NCBI RefSeq assembly: GCF_023065955.2 | Contig: NW_026622874.1 | Coordinates: forward strand, 10,894,001 to 10,958,000 | Direction of reading: 5' to 3' | DNA length: 64,000 nt | DNA from: Ursus arctos | Taxonomy: Eukaryota; Chordata; Mammalia; Carnivora; Ursidae | Shown here: in pieces, positions 58,726 through 64,000 of the stretch | Layout: each line of letters starts with the position of its first letter | How positions within the stretch are numbered: the first letter of the stretch is position 1 | The notes under the pieces: generated by a model | Seen by the model: the letters and a program-made list of their open reading frames with translations, nothing else | What the model was told of the DNA's origin: nothing | The model's database searches: none | Program-made: the position numbers and the translations under genes

Positions 58726-59371
58726 TGTACAATAGGATTTTCACTGAGCTCTTTGCCATTCCTTTACCTAGATTCTTGTGTCCTCTAATTCAGACAGATG
58801 AGTGTAGATTTTTGGATTATACCACATGTCACCAGGCTCTAAAGAGACCCTAAGGTTCCTCATACACACATCACAGTTGCTAGGCGCTAGTGCTTTGGCT
58901 GCCTAGCAACAGATGTTTCTTTATTCGAATCAGGTGTGAAGAGCAAGCCCTGACTTCCAAAAATAAAAGATACCATGACTTGTCATTGCTTTGTCATTGA
59001 TAGAGAGCCTATAATCATAAAGGCACACAGGCAAGCCTGAGATAAATCTATTCACTTCTTTCCCATAGTAACATATTCAAAAAATCAGACTATCTATTCA
59101 TCCTCCAATGTCTCCAAGGAGACATCAGACATGATCAAGTTCATACATTAAGAAGGACTTCTTAACTCTTAGAGTTTGAGACACTAGTGCTGGTACCGTA
59201 CACTTAGAATATGTGCATTGTTACATAAATTATACAAAACAGTTGATTAAAATATAAAAGTTAAGAAAAGGAAAAATAACATTCTCACAGCAACAACTTA
59301 GAAGATGAAAGATTTCTTTCAGTGGCTGTTAAAGCATTTTTTTTTCAACATTTGCTAAAGCCTGTTCTTTC
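58726..59371. other. unassigned intronic sequence with a short hairpin
   Basis: No repeat recognised. It contains GTTGCTAGGC (58876-58885) and its exact reverse complement GCCTAGCAAC (58901-58910), with a 15-base loop. Confidence 0.5.
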
Positions 59372-60122
59372 TTTTTTAAGCTTTTATTTTACTGCCAATT
59401 AGTTAATGCAGAAGTGTTAATATTAGTTTCAGGTGTACAGTATAATGATTCAACAATTCCATACATCACCCGGTGCTTATCACAACAAGTGCACTCCTTA
59501 ATCCCAATCACCTATTTCATCTATCCCCCACCTTCTCTACTATGGTAACCAGCAGTTCTCTATTGTTAAGAGTCTGTTTCTTGGTTTGTCTACCTCTCTT
59601 TCCCTTTCATTCCCTTTGTTCATTTGTCCTGTTCCTTAAATTCCATATGAGTGAAATCATATGGTATTTGTCTCTCTGACTGACTTTTTTCACTTAACAC
59701 TATACTCTAGTTCCATCCGTATTGTTGCAAATGACAAGATTTCATTCCTTATGGTTGAGTAATATTCCATTGTGTATATATACCATTTCTTCATCCATTC
59801 ATCAGTTCACAGACATTTGGGCTACTTCCATACCTTAGCTATTGTAAATAATGCTGCTATAAACATAGGGGAGCATGTATCCCTTTGAATTAGTGTTTTT
59901 GTATTCTTTGGGTAGATACTCTGTAGTGCAATTGCTGGACTGTAGGGTAGTTCTATTTTTAACTTTTTGAGAAACCTCCGTACTGCTTTCCACAGTGACC
60001 GCACCAGTTTGCCTCTCCACTAAACGGGCACGAGGGTTCTCTTTTCTCCACATCCTCACCAACACCTGTTGTTTCTTGTGCTGTTGATTTTAGCCATTCT
60101 GACAAATGTGAGGTGACACCTC
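59372..60122 (-). mobile_element. old LINE-1, 3' part (ORF2 C-terminus and 3' UTR), antisense
   Basis: Minus-strand frames read RLVERQTGAVTVE and [20 protein letters not shown], followed by the 3' UTR complement to about 59372. It is interrupted at 60109-60122 by a younger L1 and continues at 63644. Frames are broken. Confidence 0.93.
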
Positions 60123-62006
60123 CTGGTCCAATGTGTCATTCAAAGCTCTTGTTTCTTTGTTGATCTTCTGCTTGGACAATCTGTTCGTTGCTGTGAGTGG
60201 AAAGGTGAAGTCTCCTACTATTAATGTACTTTTATCAATACGTTTATTTTGGTTATTAATTGGTTTATATAATTGGCCGCTCCCATGTTGGGGACATAGA
60301 TATTTACAATTGTTAGCTCTTCTTATTGGATAGACCCTTTAAATATGATATAGTGTCCCTCTAAATCTCTTACTACAGTCTTTGGATTAAAATCTAATTT
60401 GGCTGATAAAAGGATTGCTACCCCAGCTTTCTCCTGGGGTTCATTACCAAGGTAAATGGATCTCCATCCCCACTCTTTCAATCTGGAGGTGTCTTTAGGT
60501 TCAAAATGAGTCTCTTGTAGACAGCATATGGATGGGTCCTGCTTTTTTTATCCTATCTAAAACCCTGTGTCTTTTGATGGGAGCATTCAGCCCATTTACA
60601 TTCAGAGTAACTACTGAAATACGAATTTAGTGCCATGGTATTGCCTGTAAAGTCCCTGTTTCTGTAGATAGTCTCTGTTTCTTTCTGGTCTATGTGACTT
60701 TTAGGGTCTCTCTTCACTTATGGAATCCCTCTTAATATTTCTTTCAGGGCTGGCTTGGTGGTCACATATTCTTCCAGTTTCTGCCTGTCCTGGAAGTTCG
60801 CTATCTCTCCATCTATTCTGAATGACAGCCTTGCTAGATAAAGTATTATTGGCTGCATGTTCTTCTCATTTAGCACCCTGAATATGTCTTGCCAGCCCCT
60901 TTCTGGCTTGCCCGGTTTGTGTGGATAGGTCTGATGTTATTCTGATGTTCCTCCCTCCATATGTAAGGAAGCTCCTCTCCCTAGCTACTCTCAGGACAGT
61001 TTCTTTGGCTGTAAAATTTGCAAGCTTCACTATTATATGTTGGGATGTTAATCTATTTTTATTGATTTTGGGAGGGGTCCTCTCTGCCTCTTGGACTCAA
61101 ATGCTTGTCTCCTTCCCCAGATTAGGTAAGTTCTCAGCTATGATTTGCTGAAATATACCTTCTAGCCCTCTCTCTCGACCCCCTCAGGGATCTCAATAAT
61201 TCTGACGCTGGAATGTTTCATGGCATCATTAATCTCTCCAATCCTTTTTCCATTTGCTACTAACTGCCTATCTTTGTTTTCCTCAGCTTCCTTCCTGTCC
61301 ATCACTTTATCTTCTAGATCACTGATTCTGTCTTTTGCCTCATTTATCCTGGTTGTTAGAGTATCCAGTTTAGACTCTAGCATCTCATTCACAGCATTTT
61401 TTTAGCTTGGCCTGATTGGATCTCATTTCTACCCTTAGAGATTCTACATTGTCATTAATGCTTTCTTCAAGCCTAGCTATTGACTTTATGATTGCTATCC
61501 TGAATTCTATCTCTGACATCTTGCTTATATCCATAGCCATTAGTTCTGTGACAGAGGACATTGTCTCTGGCTCTTTTCTTTGAGATTTCCTCCGCCTAGT
61601 CATTCTGTTGAGGGATGGTTCAGTGAATGAGTAGAGTCCGAAATATCAACCATGACCCAAGCAAGATGCACCCTAGCAAAATCCATAGGGGTCACAAACC
61701 ACTACCGATGAACAAAGCCAAAATGAAACACAAGAATAAAATTAAAAAATTTTAAAAAAGAAAAGAAGAAAAAAAGGAGGTAGGGGAAGGGGGACTATAA
61801 TTTCTCAGTGTGGACAAAGCAGGCTGTTCCAGTTGTTCCTGGGTGTATTTTGGCCTGTGTTTGAGGACACTACATTCCAAAATTGCAAGGAAAGTAAAAC
61901 ATATATACATAAAGATAAAATCGAATAGAGCAAAAAAGGACTAAAATGAGGCATATATCTATAAAAAATATGTGTGAAGAAATACAAGTTAAACAGTGAC
62001 TATGAA

Positions 62007-62200
62007 GGTCGCCTGGGTGGCGCAGTTGTTAAGCGGCTGCCTTCGGCTCAGGGCGTGATCCTAGCGTTCTGGGATCGAGCCCCACATCAGGCTCTCCACT
62101 AGGAGCCTGCTTCTTCCTCTCCCACTCCCCCTGCTTGTGTTCCCTCTCTCGCTGGCTGTCTCTCTCTGTCAAATAAATAAATAAAATCTTTAAAAAAAAA
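62007..62200 (+). mobile_element. Can-SINE (SINEC), young, in the L1 5' UTR
   Basis: GGTCGCCTGGGTGGCGCAGTTG head and AAATAAATAAATAAAATCTTT tail. Perfect AGTGACTATGAA lies at 61995-62006 and 62201-62212. Confidence 0.98.
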
Positions 62201-62784
62201 AGTGACTATGAAATATAAGTTGATATAATAAACATCTAGTTGAAATAAGAAGGTAAAAAGAAAAAAAAACAGAGAAAAAGCATAAAAAAAAGAAAAAAAG
62301 GAGAATTTTATCTGAAAAATAAACAAGTTGTGAGCCAACACCTGGAGCTCAATATAATATTTTCCCCTAGTGTTGGGATTTTACAGTCTTACGAGATCCA
62401 CAGTTTGTCGTCCACCTGTTCTTCCAGCCTATCTTCCGGGGGAGGGGCCTGCCATGCTGTTTCTCAGGTAGCCCTGCCTGGGCAGAGTTGCCCTACCCCA
62501 TCAGGGGGATGGGCTAAGTGCAAACTGGTCCTCTGTGTGGCTTTTGTTCCCTGCACCTCTTCCCAGGATCAGAGCAAAAATGGTCGCACACAAACCTCTG
62601 GCCCAGGGCAGAAAAATCTCAGTCTGCTCTCTTTAATAGACCCTCCAGGACAACAGTCTCCACTTCCGTATGCACCAACGAAAACCGCAGCCTCCCATGG
62701 TGCATGCCCACAGGAACCCTCTCAGAGGTAGTCCCAGGGGCCCAGGAATGCCACTGCCCTCTGTGATTCTAAAACCACCCAAAG

Positions 62785-62988
62785 GGGCGCCTGGGTGGCA
62801 CAGCGGTTAAGTGTCTGCCTTTGGCTCAGGGCGTGATCCTGGCGTTCTGGGTTCGAGCCCCATATCAGGCTCCTCTGCTATGAGCCTGCTTTTTCCTCTC
62901 CCACTCCCCCTGCTTGTGTTCCCTCTCTCGCTGGCTGTCTCTATCTCTGTTAAATAAATAAATAAAATCTTTTAAAAAAATAAAGAAT
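62785..62988 (+). mobile_element. Can-SINE (SINEC), young, in the L1 5' UTR
   Basis: GGGCGCCTGGGTGGCACAGCGG head and AAATAAATAAATAAAATCTTT tail. Perfect 14-bp AAAACCACCCAAAG lies at 62771-62784 and 62989-63002. Confidence 0.98.
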
Positions 62989-63643
62989 AAAACCACCCAA
63001 AGCTCCTGGATCATGCCTGGGTGCTGCTCTAATGTTCTTTCCAGGCCGCTACCACCCTGTGAGTTTTTGCCTGGTTGGGGGCAGGTTCCAGACTTTTTCA
63101 ATCTGCTCAGGAAAAAAGCGGTTACTGACAAGCCCAGCTTGCAGTTTATGGTGATCCAAGCTGAGAGTCCCTTCCTGGGCTTGCTGACCCTAACCTACTT
63201 CCTGGCTCCACTGCTTGGGCACCCTACCAGTGCAGGCTCCCCCTTAGGACTGTGGCTCTGTGTATCCCAAGACCACAACTCCCTACCTAGAATTCTGTCT
63301 TTTCACTCCCAGAGTCCTTTCAGAGAGGGATGTCTCTCACTAGAGCAGATTTCTAAGGGTTCTGATTTTGCGCTCCAGTGGTTATATCACTTTCCAAGAG
63401 CCAGCTTAGGGAGGCTCCCTCCCCCTTCTCTTTATCTTCCAATATCTCCCCATAGACTTATGACTCCACATATCCTACCCTGCAAAAAGCAGTACTTTTC
63501 TTCATGTAGAGATCCAGATATATATTCCTACATCTCAGTCTGATTTTGTGGGTGTTCAAAATGGTTTGATAGATATCCAGCTAAATTCAGGGGACCAGTC
63601 GAAATAGGGTCCCTACTCCTCTGCCATCTTGCCTCGCCTCTCC

Positions 63644-64000
63644 TGAGGTGACATCTCATTGTAGTTTTGATCTGCATTTCCCTGATGGCAAGTAATGCTG
63701 AACATCTTGTCATGTGTCTGCTGGCCATCTGGATGTCTCCTTCAGATAAATATCTGTTCATGTCTTCTCCCATGTAAAATTGGATTATTTGTTTTTGGGG
63801 TGTTCAGTTTTATAAGTTCTTTATATATTTTGCATACTAACCCTTTATCAGATATGTCATTTACAAATATCTTCTCCCATTCAATAGGTTGCTTTTTAGT
63901 TTTGTTGATTGTTCCCTTTGCTGCGCAGAAGCTTTTTATTTTGATGTAGTCCCAATAGTATATTTTTGTTTTTGTTTCCCTTGCCTCAAGAGACATATCT
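63644..64000 (-). mobile_element. old LINE-1, continuation beyond the younger insertion, cut by the window end
   Basis: Minus-strand ORF2 wording KIYYWDYIKIKSFCAAKGTI and TKKQPIEWEKIFVNDISDKG, which directly precedes the piece at 59372-60122 in L1 order once the insertion and one duplication copy are removed. It runs off the right end. Confidence 0.93.

Larger units (their letters stand above)
60123..63643 (-). mobile_element. younger LINE-1 with 5' UTR, ORF1 and ORF2 start, but no 3' end
   Basis: 5' end at 63640, minus strand GGCAAGATGGCAGAGGAGTAGG. The 5' UTR carries two SINEs. ORF1 starts at 61603 (MTRRRKSQRKEPETMSS), frameshifts near 61385-61400, continues as ESKLDTLTTRINEAKDRISD, and its later part runs to about 60730 with further breaks. 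ORF2 starts at 60636 (MALNSY) and is broken within a few codons; endonuclease remnants run to ALNDTLDQ-like sequence at about 60123. No reverse transcriptase, 3' UTR or poly(A). Flanked by TGAGGTGACACCTC (60109-60122) and TGAGGTGACATCTC (63644-63657). Confidence 0.93.

Noticed and set aside
62330..62766. Plus-strand frames of 133 and 82 codons, GC-rich
   Set aside because: They lie antisense in a LINE-1 5' UTR, with no splice context.
63013..63543. Plus-strand frame of 176 codons
   Set aside because: Antisense reading of the same LINE-1 5' UTR, which ends at the L1 start near 63640.
35804..64000. Expected preceding NME7 exon with the KPHA nucleotide-binding segment
   Set aside because: It was not seen on the minus strand in this stretch, which is filled with repeats and unassigned sequence. 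It probably lies right of the window.

Overview
This window is nuclear DNA of a placental mammal of the order Carnivora. Many young tRNA-derived Can-SINEs (SINEC type, heads of the form GGGCGCCTGGGTGGCGCAG, AAATAAATAAAATCTTT tails) and carnivore-type LINE-1 3' ends show this. The exact SINE wording (for example 15209-15420 and 27828-28048) resembles bear-family copies best. That narrower guess is from memory and is not proven here.

The only protein-coding gene I can support is NME7, on the minus strand. Three consecutive internal exons lie at 35739-35803, 33297-33365 and 26278-26379. They encode the middle of the second nucleoside-diphosphate-kinase domain, keep one reading frame across both junctions, and all have GTAAGT donors and AG acceptors. 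The rest of the window is intron of this gene, or possibly 3' flank at the far left: at least 26 kb downstream of the last visible exon and at least 28 kb upstream of the first. No final exon and no exon carrying the preceding KPHA segment was found.

Layout. 1-7.4 kb: SINE, a 5'-inverted LINE-1 with target-site duplication, and L2 fragments. 7.4-12 kb: an ancient L1ME-like element hosting a younger 5'-truncated LINE-1. 12-21.7 kb: an older LINE-1 split by a second, internally deleted LINE-1, both carrying SINEs. 21.7-26.3 kb: L2 relics and a SINE. 26.3-35.8 kb: the NME7 exons, with L1ME, SINE, L1 and MIR copies between them. 36-44 kb: L2, LTR-like sequence, MIR, a minimal 59-bp LINE-1 insertion, L1ME, MER5A, and a hAT relic containing a perfect 163-bp tandem duplication. 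44-49 kb: a 140-bp inverted repeat pair and more old LINE-1. 49-58.7 kb: LTR-like sequence, SINEs, MER5A, old LINE-1 and an MLT1-type LTR. 59-64 kb: an old minus-strand LINE-1 split by a younger LINE-1 that has its 5' end but lacks its 3' end.

No operon, CRISPR array, rRNA or functional tRNA gene is present. I did not find an undescribed biological system. The real interest is transposon structure: nested insertions, twin priming, a 3'-truncated LINE-1 with target-site duplication, a minimal LINE-1 insertion, tandem duplications, and an inverted repeat that keeps paired splice-like signals. All long open frames are LINE-1 remnants or chance. Repeat family names were assigned by eye from memory, so subfamily names and exact ends are approximate.
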